From NCBI GenBank assembly GCA_035341015.1, contig DAOQUL010000011.1:1-64000 (forward strand): a stretch of 64,000 nt of DNA, written 5' to 3'. Source of the DNA: JAKQIM01 sp029557965. Lineage in GTDB: Bacteria > Chloroflexota > Anaerolineae > Anaerolineales > UBA4823. Both the position numbers and the translations under genes were made by a program. Shown here in pieces: positions 1 to 7,960 of this stretch. The notes beneath the pieces were generated by a model. It did no database searches and was not told the DNA's origin. It was given only the letters and a program-made list of their open reading frames with translations. Every line of letters starts with the position of its first letter. Positions within the stretch are counted from its first letter, which is position 1.

Positions 1-26
1 GTTTTGTAATCAGTTATACTTTTGCT

Positions 27-46
27 TGTGGAGAATTCTCTCCACA
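27..46. other. 8-bp inverted repeat (hairpin)
   Basis: An 8-bp perfect stem (TGTGGAGA / TCTCCACA) encloses a 4-nt loop, downstream of the lacI-family stop codon on the minus strand. No clear U-run follows on either side, so it is only a weak candidate for a terminator or mRNA 3' end. The rest of 1-176 contains no gene I can support. Confidence 0.35.
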
Positions 47-176
47 ACTACTGGCAGGTCTTCTCGACGTCTAATCAGGGCTTTAGAGAGAACCTGCTTT
101 TGTTTAGATTTGCGTTATCTGCCATTCACCTCCTTCTTGAAATCGCGAAATATTTCATGCTTCAAACGAAACAGAC

Positions 177-1214
177 TTAAAAACTTTGCAGGTACATAGC
201 ATTTCGCACAAGAGCGCGACAAGAACTGCGCACAACTAACTGGGTTGGCATTCTATATATCTGCTCTACTAACGGCTCATCATTGATGAGTTTAATCAAC
301 ATGTGGATCGCCTGGTAACCCATTTCATCGAGGAACTGATCGATGGTCGTGAGCCCAAGGTGCTTGGCCTCTGAGATATTGTCGAACCCGATCACAGATA
401 GATCTTCCGGAACCATCATGCCGGATTCTTCGGCCGCCTGCAGCACACCCATGGCGCTTTGGTCATTGGCAGCGAAGATGGCGGTGGGAGGATTCTTCAA
501 GGCCAGTAGTTTCAACCCACCCGTATGCCCCGATTTTGTCGAAAAATCGCCTGTCACAACCAGGTCATCTTCAACCGGGATGCCAGCAGACTGGAGGGCA
601 TCTTGGTACCCTTTCAGGCGGCTTTGGGCGCTGCCAATCTCGGGCCGGCCCTGGATAAAACCAATCCGGCGATGCCCCAAGCCAAGCAGATAATTCATGG
701 CTTCAATAGCGCCCTCATAGTTTGTGGCCTGGATTGCCGGGTAACCGGGGGTCACATCATGAGGATCTACCGCTACAATCGGTACAACCGAGGAAAATTC
801 AGAAGCCGAGGTGGCAACAACCACCATCCCATCTACCAGCGAACTACTCAAGAGGGAAACATATTCTTGCTCACGGGTCATCACACCCACTTTATGGATA
901 CCACCCGTGGTGTAAAGCAGCAGATCAAAGGACGATTCAGCAATGGCGCGTTCAATACCGCGCATAATTTCAATAGAATAAGGGAAGCCAACATCAGGGA
1001 GCACCAGCCCAATCAGGTTCTTTCGGCGGCTGCGCATACTGCGGGCTGCCAGGCTGGAGGTGTATCCCAGGCGAGTGATGGTCTCAACGATCCGGTCTTG
1101 CGTTTCAGGGGCTACATCTACTTTGCGATTCAAGACTCGCGACACAGTCGAAACAGAAACTCCTGCTTCTCTGGCTACATCTTGAATGGTTGCCGCACGC
1201 CGTTTCGCTCGCAT
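177..1214 (-). CDS. LacI-family transcriptional regulator
   Basis: A 345-residue DNA-binding repressor of the LacI/GalR family. Residues 9-29 form the helix-turn-helix (IQDVAREAG...STVSRVLN) and residues 29-60 the hinge region. About 62-340 is a periplasmic-binding-like ligand domain with family signatures (LGHRRIGFI, AIFAANDQSAMGVL, VIGFDN). The ligand is probably a sugar but cannot be read from sequence. The frame is open further upstream to 1292, but a near-consensus promoter lies at 1281-1309, so an ATG at 1292 would sit upstream of the transcript. The ATG at 1214, with an AAGGTG ribosome site about 12 nt upstream, gives the normal family N-terminus. Operator-like repeats at 1245-1280 suggest autoregulation. 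No transport or catabolic operon is visible here; the target may lie left of the window. Confidence 0.93.
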   Translation of the reverse strand: MRAKRRAATIQDVAREAGVSVSTVSRVLNRKVDVAPETQDRIVETITRLGYTSSLAARSMRSRRKNLIGLVLPDVGFPYSIEIMRGIERAIAESSFDLLLYTTGGIHKVGVMTREQEYVSLLSSSLVDGMVVVATSASEFSSVVPIVAVDPHDVTPGYPAIQATNYEGAIEAMNYLLGLGHRRIGFIQGRPEIGSAQSRLKGYQDALQSAGIPVEDDLVVTGDFSTKSGHTGGLKLLALKNPPTAIFAANDQSAMGVLQAAEESGMMVPEDLSVIGFDNISEAKHLGLTTIDQFLDEMGYQAIHMLIKLINDEPLVEQIYRMPTQLVVRSSCRALVRNAMYLQSF

Positions 1215-1244
1215 CACTGATCTGTGCACCTTGCTGAATACGTT

Positions 1245-1280
1245 GCCGGTATCATTTCCGGTATCGTTACCGGTAATGAT
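1245..1280. promoter_or_regulatory. Triple 12-bp repeat with LacI-type palindromic operator
   Basis: Three consecutive 12-bp units occur at 1245-1256, 1257-1268 and 1269-1280, each with a CCGGTA core. The last two form a near-perfect 18-bp palindrome centred on ACCGGT (1263-1280, two mismatched positions). LacI-family operators are palindromes with a central CG. This one abuts the -10 box and covers the predicted +1, so repression of its own gene is the simplest reading. Confidence 0.7.
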
Positions 1281-1309
1281 ATTATGGCACAAATCTCGGC
1301 GCGTGTCAA
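1281..1309 (-). promoter_or_regulatory. Sigma70-type promoter of the lacI-family gene
   Basis: Read on the minus strand: -35 TTGACA (1309-1304), exactly 17 bp, -10 CATAAT (1286-1281). The expected transcription start is near 1274, inside the operator-like repeat. This promoter excludes the longer reading of the gene that starts at 1292. Confidence 0.8.
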
Positions 1310-1337
1310 TATATAATTTTCGACTTTTTCGAAATGA

Positions 1338-2231
1338 CTATGGCTGAGCAAACACCAACAGCCAACTGCCCCAATAGCGGTCCCCGCCATCCGACTCGCA
1401 CTCCGCCGCCACCAGGTCGGGCACGGGTTGGCCGCCATCTGCAAGGCTAAGGGTATAAGTAATTCCGGGCGTCAACACCAGGTCTGCGTACCCCAGGCCT
1501 AGCTCGGGCTTGAGGCCTGTAAAGAAACGGTCTTCACCTGCCCCCTGCTCACCATTCCAGGCCACGATCACCTCAACACCGGGCACAGGCTGACCGGCAG
1601 CATCGTAAGCTTCCACCTGGATCAACGGCTGGCCCAGGTTGGGGTTGCACACCAGGGTTTGGTCTTGCAAGACAAAGGGGGCACCCGGGGTGGGGCTGGC
1701 AGTGCGGGTGGGCAAAGGGGTGTTGGTAGGCAGGGGCGTGCGCCGGGTGGGCGCAGGCGTGGCAGAGGCCACGGAGAGCGTACTGGTGGCCGTGGCCAGA
1801 GGCGCTTCAACAGATGGCGTCTCCACAGGCGTTTCGGCAGGTACATCAGTGGCAGGCAGCGGGGCCTCCGGTAAGGTGGGAATGGGTGCAGGGCCCTGGC
1901 CTAAAGCCACCGCCAACAATCCCAGGGCACGGGTCTCAGCCTCCGGACGCCCTTCTGCCAGGGCCTGCTGAGCCTGGATTGCCACCGTGCGTGCCACTTC
2001 AGGGTCATTCAATTGATCCAAACGCGCCTGGGCGCGCGGCAGATCACCGGTTGCCATGTAAGCAGCCGCCACCAAGGCCCGGTACTGGGCCTTGTAATCC
2101 TCGCGCAGCATATCTGGCACAGTATCCACGTACTTCACCGGGGCCAGCACCCAGGCATACACCAATCCAAGGGCCACACCCAAAACCAGGCCGGTTAACA
2201 AATACCAGGGACCACGCTGATCTCGATTCAT
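1338..2231 (-). CDS. Membrane-anchored protein with Pro/Thr-rich linker, unknown function
   Basis: A 297-residue protein I do not recognise. Residues ~8-28 form one transmembrane anchor. A helical, TPR-like segment (~35-115; AAYMATGDLPRAQARLDQL) follows, then a long Pro/Thr/Ala-rich linker (~125-190), then a C-terminal domain (~195-297) of beta-rich appearance with GxxG turns. The start at 2231 overlaps the stop of the upstream gene (ATGA), so the two are translationally coupled. The first ~60 residues are clearly paralogous to that upstream protein (shared PVxYVDTxPDxLREDYKA). The linker suggests an extracellular C-terminal domain. It may be a Chloroflexi-specific envelope protein. Confidence 0.75.
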   Translation of the reverse strand: MNRDQRGPWYLLTGLVLGVALGLVYAWVLAPVKYVDTVPDMLREDYKAQYRALVAAAYMATGDLPRAQARLDQLNDPEVARTVAIQAQQALAEGRPEAETRALGLLAVALGQGPAPIPTLPEAPLPATDVPAETPVETPSVEAPLATATSTLSVASATPAPTRRTPLPTNTPLPTRTASPTPGAPFVLQDQTLVCNPNLGQPLIQVEAYDAAGQPVPGVEVIVAWNGEQGAGEDRFFTGLKPELGLGYADLVLTPGITYTLSLADGGQPVPDLVAAECESDGGDRYWGSWLLVFAQP

Positions 2232-2584
2232 GGGATTGGGGCCTCCCAGCTCGGATTCCAACTCTGGATATCTTCAGCCAACTTCTGCATCAGCACCAGG
2301 TCGGCCGGCGAATAACCGTTCTTAAGGGCAAATGCCACAGCCTGGGCCACGATCTGGGTAGGCTCCAGGTCGCCCAAGATGCCCAGGCGGCGCGCAGCCC
2401 ATCCCAGGTCATCTTCGGCCTGGTATGCCTCGGCCACCATCAGGACAAAATCGGCCTTGTAATCCTCGCGCAGCGAATCGGGGGTAGTATCCACATATTC
2501 CACCGGACTGACCACCCAGCCATACAACATCCCGGCTGCTATTCCCAGCGCAATTGCAATCAAGAATTTTAGCCAACGCGCCAT
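2228..2584 (-). CDS. Short membrane-anchored paralogue, unknown function
   Basis: A 118-residue protein with one N-terminal membrane segment (~5-25) followed by a soluble alpha-helical region. After the membrane segment it shares the PVEYVDTTPDSLREDYKA block and the following helix-turn-helix repeat-like segment with the next gene downstream, but it lacks that gene's linker and C-terminal domain. The pair overlaps by ATGA and is one transcription unit. This looks like a tandem duplication in which one copy gained or lost a domain. Function unknown. Confidence 0.72.
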   Translation of the reverse strand: MARWLKFLIAIALGIAAGMLYGWVVSPVEYVDTTPDSLREDYKADFVLMVAEAYQAEDDLGWAARRLGILGDLEPTQIVAQAVAFALKNGYSPADLVLMQKLAEDIQSWNPSWEAPIP

Positions 2585-2623
2585 AATTGCTCCATTTCCA
2601 GGTGAAATTCTACCATTCTTCTA

Positions 2624-2652
2624 TTGCTTCTGAATCAAAAATCCTGTACAAT
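2624..2652 (+). promoter_or_regulatory. Promoter of spoVS
   Basis: -35 TTGCTT (2624-2629), 17 bp, -10 TACAAT (2647-2652). The ~70-nt leader ends in a strong AAAGGAGG ribosome site before the ATG at 2731, so this gene is leadered, unlike many others in the window. Confidence 0.6.
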
Positions 2653-2730
2653 CTTTTTAGGAGCATAGCCATCCCTGCACGGCCGTGATCCTGGCCAGCA
2701 CTATTCAACAGACCAAAGGAGGGTCGCCAC

Positions 2731-2991
2731 ATGGATATTATCAAGGTTTCAGGCACCTCTCGCACCTCCGCCGTGGCTGGCGCCATTGCCGGGGTCGTAC
2801 GGGAACACAAACATGCCGAAGTGCAGGCGATTGGAGCAAGCGCCATCAACCAGGCCGTCAAAGCGCTGGCGCTTGCCAGGGGTTACCTAACGAATGATGG
2901 CATTGACATCATCTGCGCACCCGAATTTGTAGATGTGCAGATTGACGACAAAGTGCGCACTGCCATCAAATTCACCGTAGAGCCGCGTTAA
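2731..2991 (+). CDS. spoVS: SpoVS-family protein (stage V sporulation protein S)
   Basis: An 86-residue protein that matches the SpoVS family along its full length, starting MDIIKVSGTSRTSAVAGAIA and ending in the family's IKFTVEP tail. SpoVS is a small Alba-like protein. In Bacillus it acts in spore-coat assembly and septation control, but homologues are common in non-spore-formers, where the role is unknown (nucleic-acid binding is suspected from the fold). A good ribosome site (AAAGGAGG) precedes the start. The gene stands alone between two minus-strand units, so context gives no partner. Identification is secure; function in this organism is not. Confidence 0.93.
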   Translation: MDIIKVSGTSRTSAVAGAIAGVVREHKHAEVQAIGASAINQAVKALALARGYLTNDGIDIICAPEFVDVQIDDKVRTAIKFTVEPR

Positions 2992-3002
2992 GCAGAGGTC
3001 TC

Positions 3003-4262
3003 TCACCGCCCACCTGTAACCACATCTTTTAACTGATCGTACGACCACATCCACGCTAGGCGATTGATGAAACTGGCTAACGTGGGGCTTTGTGCGCGCA
3101 GCGCGCGTACTGCCGCGCTGACCGGGTCTTCACCTGCCGCGCCGCCTGGCTGATCGGCATAGGCGCCGTGAAACGCAAAGTAAGCCTGGTTCAGCTTGCG
3201 GATTTGGTAGCCGTTCTCCCACATATAGAGACGGCGTTCTTCCATGTACGCTTCTGCTTCTTCGATCTTGCCCTCAGCCAGCATGGTCTCTACGTTCAGG
3301 CGTGTCTCATACATTGCAGCCCGAAAGCTGAAGACAGGTTTGGCTGGCTCAGGAGTCGTTTCTTGAGTGGTTTCTGAGGCTGGTTCGGCTGGGGCCGGGG
3401 CATATTCTGGGTAAAAGCGCGCCATAACTGCCTGCCCAATCTCTTTGCCGGCAATTTCGGCTGTGGTTTCATTAATAATACGCATCTCTGGATTCGCCAG
3501 ATACATCATCCCAAGCGGGTGCACGGTAAGATAGTTGTGCACCCATTCGTGGGCCACCACTTCCATCAGCCAGTTAATGTCGGTTGTTTGCATCACCATC
3601 GTTGGGTAAAGCCCAATCCCCCCGATCCCCACCACCAGCGACGAAACATTCAAAGCCTCATCCACCTGCTCTTCCAAGGCCACAACCTGGTCGGTAGGCA
3701 TATCGGGAGAGAGTGAAATATTATGATCTTGGCGGATGGCATCGCGCGGCGAGATGATCAAAGCATCTGGCGGAGGCGTGGTGTGATAGAGCAAAGGCGG
3801 TACGGGCTGCCCACCCAGGGTGAGATCCATATCGGCCAAAACCGCGCTAATCTGAGACTGGACGATGGCTTCAACCACCGGTTGGACAAGATTGCGGCGG
3901 GTCTTCATGAATTCCAACTGCATGCGCAACTTCCGCGTGGCACCCTCGGCATCTGCAACGCCTGGATCTGCATACACCTCGTCGATCTTCCGTTCCGTAT
4001 CCCAGATATGCCACACCAGGTACAGATAATCGATCACCTGCTCCTTGTATTCAGCAGACGGCAGGTAGCGTACAGTTCCCAGCGCGCCCTGTCCCAGTTT
4101 GACACCCAGCGCCTCCAAGGTCCAGGCCACGTAGTCAAACTCAATCGCCCGGGTGAAACGCCGTGCTTGTTCTACTTTATCTCCTGGCGGCAGTGTGCTG
4201 GCCCCCAGCACCAACACGCACACCAGACACCCGATGATCACCTGTAGTATTCGCTTAACCAT
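3003..4262 (-). CDS. Secreted gluzincin-type metallopeptidase-like protein
   Basis: A 419-residue protein with an N-terminal signal/anchor segment (residues ~4-24). HEWVH at 238-242 is an HExxH zinc motif, and NETTAE about 25 residues later supplies a plausible third ligand (E265 or E269), the gluzincin arrangement. The rest is helical. Substrate unknown; I do not recognise a named family. The start at 4262 is chosen because TTGACA-17-TATCAT ends 7 nt before it, the same leaderless layout seen for several other genes here. Starts at 4271 or 4298 would lie inside that promoter. The signal peptide also begins naturally at this methionine. It is divergent from the epimerase at 4368. Confidence 0.75.
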   Translation of the reverse strand: MVKRILQVIIGCLVCVLVLGASTLPPGDKVEQARRFTRAIEFDYVAWTLEALGVKLGQGALGTVRYLPSAEYKEQVIDYLYLVWHIWDTERKIDEVYADPGVADAEGATRKLRMQLEFMKTRRNLVQPVVEAIVQSQISAVLADMDLTLGGQPVPPLLYHTTPPPDALIISPRDAIRQDHNISLSPDMPTDQVVALEEQVDEALNVSSLVVGIGGIGLYPTMVMQTTDINWLMEVVAHEWVHNYLTVHPLGMMYLANPEMRIINETTAEIAGKEIGQAVMARFYPEYAPAPAEPASETTQETTPEPAKPVFSFRAAMYETRLNVETMLAEGKIEEAEAYMEERRLYMWENGYQIRKLNQAYFAFHGAYADQPGGAAGEDPVSAAVRALRAQSPTLASFINRLAWMWSYDQLKDVVTGGR

Positions 4263-4269
4263 GTGCGCC

Positions 4270-4298
4270 ATGATACTCTTAGTTGCGCAAGCTGTCAA
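4270..4298 (-). promoter_or_regulatory. Leaderless-type promoter of the metallopeptidase-like gene
   Basis: Minus strand: -35 TTGACA (4298-4293), 17 bp, -10 TATCAT (4275-4270). Seven nucleotides then separate it from the ATG at 4262, so +1 is expected at or next to the start codon and there is no room for a ribosome site. Confidence 0.7.
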
Positions 4299-4331
4299 AT
4301 TCCAGCCACCTGCAAGGCTGCCGATACCCCA

Positions 4332-4361
4332 TTCACAAAACCCATCACTTTACGCTATAAT
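4332..4361 (+). promoter_or_regulatory. Leaderless-type promoter of the epimerase gene
   Basis: -35 TTCACA (4332-4337), 18 bp, -10 TATAAT (4356-4361), then 6 nt to the ATG at 4368. There is no Shine-Dalgarno sequence; transcription would start at the initiation codon. Confidence 0.65.
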
Positions 4362-4367
4362 GCCCAT

Positions 4368-5321
4368 ATGAATTTTCTCATTACCGGTGCGGCCGGCTTT
4401 TTGGGCGCAGCCCTGGCAAACCGCCTGGCCTGGGAAGGTCACCAGGTGCGCGGGTTGGACGATCTCTCCACCGGAGGCCCAAACACCCTGCACCCCGAGG
4501 TGCTCTTCACGCGTGGCGATGTCAACGACCGTCCCAAGCTGTGGACCTTGCTGCAAGAGGTGGACTGCGTTTACCACCTGGCGGCGAGGGTGCTGGTGCC
4601 CGAGTCTGTCCTTTACCCACGCGAGTACAATGCCACCAACGTGGGCGGCACAGTCAGCCTGATGGAGGCCATGCACGACGTGGGTGTGCGCCGGGTTGTG
4701 CTGATTTCCTCTGGCGCAGTCTATGGCAACCAGGATACCCAGCCCCTGCATGAGGGCCTATCTCCGAACCCACGCTCGCCTTACGCGGTCTCGAAGCTGG
4801 CGGCCGAGTATTATGTGCGCACGATCGGCGACCTGTGGGGCATTGAGACGGTCAGCCTGCGCGTTTTCAACGCCTATGGCCCCGGCCAACACCTGCCCGC
4901 ATCACACCCACCCGTCATCCCAAATATGCTGCGCCAGGCAGTGCGCGGCGGGACCCTGGTGGTAAACGGGGCGGGCCTGCAAACGCGCGACTACATCTTT
5001 GTAGATGATGTGGTGGATGCCATGGTAGCCGCATCCACTGCCCCCAACCTGGATAACCTGGTGATCAACGTGGGCAGCGGGATCGAGACCAGTGTGCGCG
5101 ACCTGGCCAACCTGGTTTTAGAGCTGACGGGCAGCAAAGCTGAGCTGATGATCAACCCCCGCACCGACCCGGGCGTGTCGCGCATGTGCGCCGACCTGAC
5201 CCTGGCGCGCGAAAAGCTCAGTTACCAGCCGCGGTATTCGCTAGCTGAGGGGCTAAAGCTCACCCTGCAGCGTGACCTACGCTTCCACCGCGAGCCGCCC
5301 ACCCAACCTGTGCAAGCCTGA
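4368..5321 (+). CDS. NAD-dependent epimerase/dehydratase (extended SDR, GalE-like)
   Basis: A 317-residue extended short-chain dehydrogenase acting on a nucleotide sugar. The NAD-binding motif GAAGFLG is at 7-13, the catalytic Ser is in the SSGAVYG segment (~114-120), and Tyr/Lys are in YAVSK (139-143). The later RVFNAYGPGQ and TRDYIFVDDVV blocks are typical of UDP-glucose 4-epimerase and related enzymes. Exact substrate (UDP-Glc/Gal, UDP-GlcNAc or a dTDP sugar) cannot be fixed. The frame extends upstream to 4263, but the start at 4368 matches the family N-terminus and the promoter. It is monocistronic or cotranscribed with the small membrane protein 100 nt downstream, and is distant from the polysaccharide locus at 34-64 kb. 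Confidence 0.88.
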   Translation: MNFLITGAAGFLGAALANRLAWEGHQVRGLDDLSTGGPNTLHPEVLFTRGDVNDRPKLWTLLQEVDCVYHLAARVLVPESVLYPREYNATNVGGTVSLMEAMHDVGVRRVVLISSGAVYGNQDTQPLHEGLSPNPRSPYAVSKLAAEYYVRTIGDLWGIETVSLRVFNAYGPGQHLPASHPPVIPNMLRQAVRGGTLVVNGAGLQTRDYIFVDDVVDAMVAASTAPNLDNLVINVGSGIETSVRDLANLVLELTGSKAELMINPRTDPGVSRMCADLTLAREKLSYQPRYSLAEGLKLTLQRDLRFHREPPTQPVQA

Positions 5322-5421
5322 GGCAATACCACACCCTGCCAAGCCGGGCATCACCTAGGTAACTACGCCAGAACACCCCCGCCATGATGCCCATACTCAT
5401 AAAACCCAAGGAACACCGACC

Positions 5422-5964
5422 ATGATGCAATCCAATCCCCCCGCCCCACAACCCGATCTGATCGTCCAGCCAGCCATCGAGAAACCCAAATCCTTCTTTG
5501 ACCGCCTGCGCAGCAGTATCATTGCCCTGGAAGCCATTGAACTGCCCTTGCTCATCGCGGGGCTGTACACACCCATTGGCTTGTGGTATTCCATCGATGT
5601 GGGCTCCAAAGCCCCCAGCGTCCGTGAAGGCATGTCCACTGTGGCCGGGGCCCTGATGTTTGGCTTTGCCGCGCTGGTTGCAGGGCTGTTTTTGTGGGGC
5701 GTGTACCTGCTCTACATCCGCATTGCCCGCTGGGGCGGTGCCAACCTGGACGTTGCCATGTGGATCATCGCATCGCTGGTTACCGCCACATTTACCTTCT
5801 GGTGCTGGTCGGTGTTGGATATCAACCGCCTGATCCTCAGCAAATTGTTCTACCGTGGTGAGGCGCCGGTCGAATTTGCATGGAGTGCGACATCCAAGCG
5901 GCGGCGCAAGGAATGGGAATCCGCCCGCAAAGACGCAGCATACCTGGCAAACCTGCCATCCTAA
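5422..5964 (+). CDS. Hypothetical three-pass membrane protein
   Basis: 180 residues. An N-terminal Pro-rich stretch is followed by three hydrophobic segments (about 38-58, 72-98 and 108-132), then a short basic, cytoplasmic-looking tail (SKRRRKEWESARKD). No family recognised. AAGGA lies about 9 nt before the ATG. It follows the epimerase by 100 nt and precedes the secreted beta-helix protein by about 95 nt, all on the same strand, but no functional link is visible. Confidence 0.65.
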   Translation: MMQSNPPAPQPDLIVQPAIEKPKSFFDRLRSSIIALEAIELPLLIAGLYTPIGLWYSIDVGSKAPSVREGMSTVAGALMFGFAALVAGLFLWGVYLLYIRIARWGGANLDVAMWIIASLVTATFTFWCWSVLDINRLILSKLFYRGEAPVEFAWSATSKRRRKEWESARKDAAYLANLPS

Positions 5965-6060
5965 AAATCCTCTACCCCTGAGGAGAAACACAAACCGCAT
6001 ACAACCACATCAGGAAGCGCTGCTTTTCCAAACCGATCCTTGTTCAGTAAGGAGGATAAA

Positions 6061-7596
6061 ATGACCATTCAGAAATATGCACGTGTCATGACTTGTTTGG
6101 TAAGCGGGGGGATACTGGTTATGGGGTTATTTCTGTTCCTGGGCACTACAGCGCAGACCGCCCGTGCAGATCCAGGAGACATGTTTGCGCGCCCGGGCGC
6201 CAGCGGCACCTGTGCTCAAAGCAGCCCTTGCAGTCTGCAAGCAGCGCTCAGCACAGCCAACGACGGCGACGCCATCTACCTGGCAGGGGGCACCTACACC
6301 AGCAGCGGCGGGGCGGTGATGACCATCACCCACAACATCGATATCTACGGTGGTTGGAACGGATCAGCCACCGGTGTGCCCGTATTAAATCCCAATCTCT
6401 ATCCATCCACCATCGATGGGCAGGGAGCGCGGCGCGGCGTATTTGTGAACAGCGGCGCTACCGTCACCTTGCAGGGGCTGATCATCACCAACGGCTGGGA
6501 CGATTACCAGGGTGCAGGGGTGTATGCCCAAGATGCCAGCCTCACACTGCGCCAAACAACCGTTTACAGCAATGCCATCGATATCTATGACACCCCTGAT
6601 ACATACGCCTACGGCAGCGGGCTGATGTTAGACGGCGGGACCCTGGTGGTAGAAGAGTCCACTTTTCGCAGCAATAGCGCCTGGGCCAGAAAATCTTCCT
6701 ACGGGGGTGGGATAGCGGCGATGGGAGCTGTTACGGTTACGGTGGTTGACACCCTGTTCGAGGATAATGATGCCTGGCACGCCAGCGGGCTATATTTCTT
6801 GGGCGAGGCTGGCGGCACACATTGGCCTCTGACGCTGCTTAACAACAATTTTGTAAACAATGGGCTGGCAAACAGCGGCACCCGCGCCTACGGAGGTTAC
6901 GCGGGGGCCATCGAAGTAAGCCGGGCAGATGCACAAATTGACGGAAACATTTTTAAGCACAACAATGCTGGCAATGACTACGGTGGGATAGCCATCTATT
7001 CTTCCAGGCTTTCGATGGATGGCAACTGGATCTTAGAGAACCAAAGCCAACGCACCGTGGGCCTTTACCTGTATGCGGTCTCTCCCTTCAACCTGACCAA
7101 TAATGTCATCGCCCAGAATCAGACCTTTTGGGCCCGGCAAAATGCTGCTTTACGAATTGGAAACAGCCAGGGATGGCTTGCCCACAATACACTTGCTCAG
7201 AACAGCAGTGTATATGGCATGCTGCTCGAAGGCAGCACGGTAGAATTGGCGAACACCATCCTGGTCAGTCACACGGTGGGCATTTCAGTCACAGCAGGCA
7301 GCACTGCCACGCTGGAGGCCACGCTGTGGGGCAGCGGTGACTGGGCCAATGATCTGGATTGGGGTGGAGAGGGCGTGATCGAGACCACATCCAACCTGTG
7401 GGAAGAGCCGGGCTTTGTTGATCCCGGCAGCCGCAATTACCACATCAACAGCGCCTCAAAAGCCATTGATGCCGGGGTCAATGCAGACGTGATGGTCGAT
7501 ATCGATGGGCAAGCGCGCCCCGCCGGCTCGGGTTATGACATTGGTGCAGACGAATTTGTCATTCAGCGTCTGTTTTTGCCGCTGGTTAGGAAATAG
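6061..7596 (+). CDS. Secreted right-handed parallel beta-helix protein
   Basis: A 511-residue exported protein. The signal peptide covers residues ~1-35 and probably cleaves after ARA. The mature part opens with a pectate-lyase-like first coil (SLQAALSTANDGDAIYLAGG), followed by many short repeats with N/G-rich turns (NNNFVNN, GNIFKHNN, TNNVIAQN) typical of right-handed beta-helices. Near the C-terminus comes a DIGADEF segment found in many such proteins, and the last residues are LFLPLVRK. Likely cell-surface or polysaccharide-binding; no catalytic site is evident. The start at 6061 has a strong AAGGAGG site 5 nt upstream; an earlier in-frame start at 6040 would contain that site. Confidence 0.85.
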   Translation: MTIQKYARVMTCLVSGGILVMGLFLFLGTTAQTARADPGDMFARPGASGTCAQSSPCSLQAALSTANDGDAIYLAGGTYTSSGGAVMTITHNIDIYGGWNGSATGVPVLNPNLYPSTIDGQGARRGVFVNSGATVTLQGLIITNGWDDYQGAGVYAQDASLTLRQTTVYSNAIDIYDTPDTYAYGSGLMLDGGTLVVEESTFRSNSAWARKSSYGGGIAAMGAVTVTVVDTLFEDNDAWHASGLYFLGEAGGTHWPLTLLNNNFVNNGLANSGTRAYGGYAGAIEVSRADAQIDGNIFKHNNAGNDYGGIAIYSSRLSMDGNWILENQSQRTVGLYLYAVSPFNLTNNVIAQNQTFWARQNAALRIGNSQGWLAHNTLAQNSSVYGMLLEGSTVELANTILVSHTVGISVTAGSTATLEATLWGSGDWANDLDWGGEGVIETTSNLWEEPGFVDPGSRNYHINSASKAIDAGVNADVMVDIDGQARPAGSGYDIGADEFVIQRLFLPLVRK

Positions 7597-7618
7597 CGAC
7601 TGCGCCTTGCAGACACGA

Positions 7619-7960
7619 TCAGGGCGGGAAGAGCACTTCGCCGGCGAGCTTCGGGAACAGGCTGATCAACTGGTAGGGCACATCCACGCAGACTGCATAG
7701 GGCGAGAGCATCAGGGATGGAAGGTAGCTGGAGATGGGCGAACACCACGCCACCCCCACCCGCAGGTAAGGCTGGGTCGTTGCACCCACGCACACGCTAC
7801 CCGAAAGACCCAGAAAGCCTCCCTGCGCGGATAAGATCACCCAAGTGCTCCCGACCGCCAGGCAGCATACCCCGGCAAATACCAGGGAAGCGGTCAGCAG
7901 CAGGTTAAGCTGCTTTTTTGACCGCGCCTGGCGAGCGGCAGAGGCGTCTAACGGAAGCAT
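7619..7960 (-). CDS. Small membrane-anchored hypothetical protein
   Basis: A 113-residue protein with a basic N-terminus, one clear transmembrane segment (~20-44) and a C-terminal part with two cysteines flanking a hydrophobic stretch (CVGATTQPYLRVGVAWC), possibly disulphide-bonded outside the cell. It overlaps the end of the upstream peptidase-like gene by 13 nt and has GAGG 7 nt before its ATG, which supports real, coupled translation. No family recognised. Another frame in this interval is also open, but it lacks a ribosome site. Confidence 0.55.
   Translation of the reverse strand: MLPLDASAARQARSKKQLNLLLTASLVFAGVCCLAVGSTWVILSAQGGFLGLSGSVCVGATTQPYLRVGVAWCSPISSYLPSLMLSPYAVCVDVPYQLISLFPKLAGEVLFPP

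Noticed and set aside
75..125. 16-codon minus-strand frame with AGGAGG upstream (starts MADNANLNKS)
   Set aside because: The Shine-Dalgarno is only 3 nt from the ATG, the peptide has no recognisable feature and the sequence after it is non-coding in character. It could be a remnant or leader, but I cannot support a gene.
1215..1292. N-terminal extension of the LacI-family protein
   Set aside because: It is composed of the promoter and operator repeat; the -10 box lies downstream of the ATG at 1292, so it cannot be translated from this promoter.
5322..5421. Possible riboswitch or small RNA in the 100-nt gap before the small membrane protein
   Set aside because: No stable hairpin, conserved riboswitch core or terminator could be recognised.
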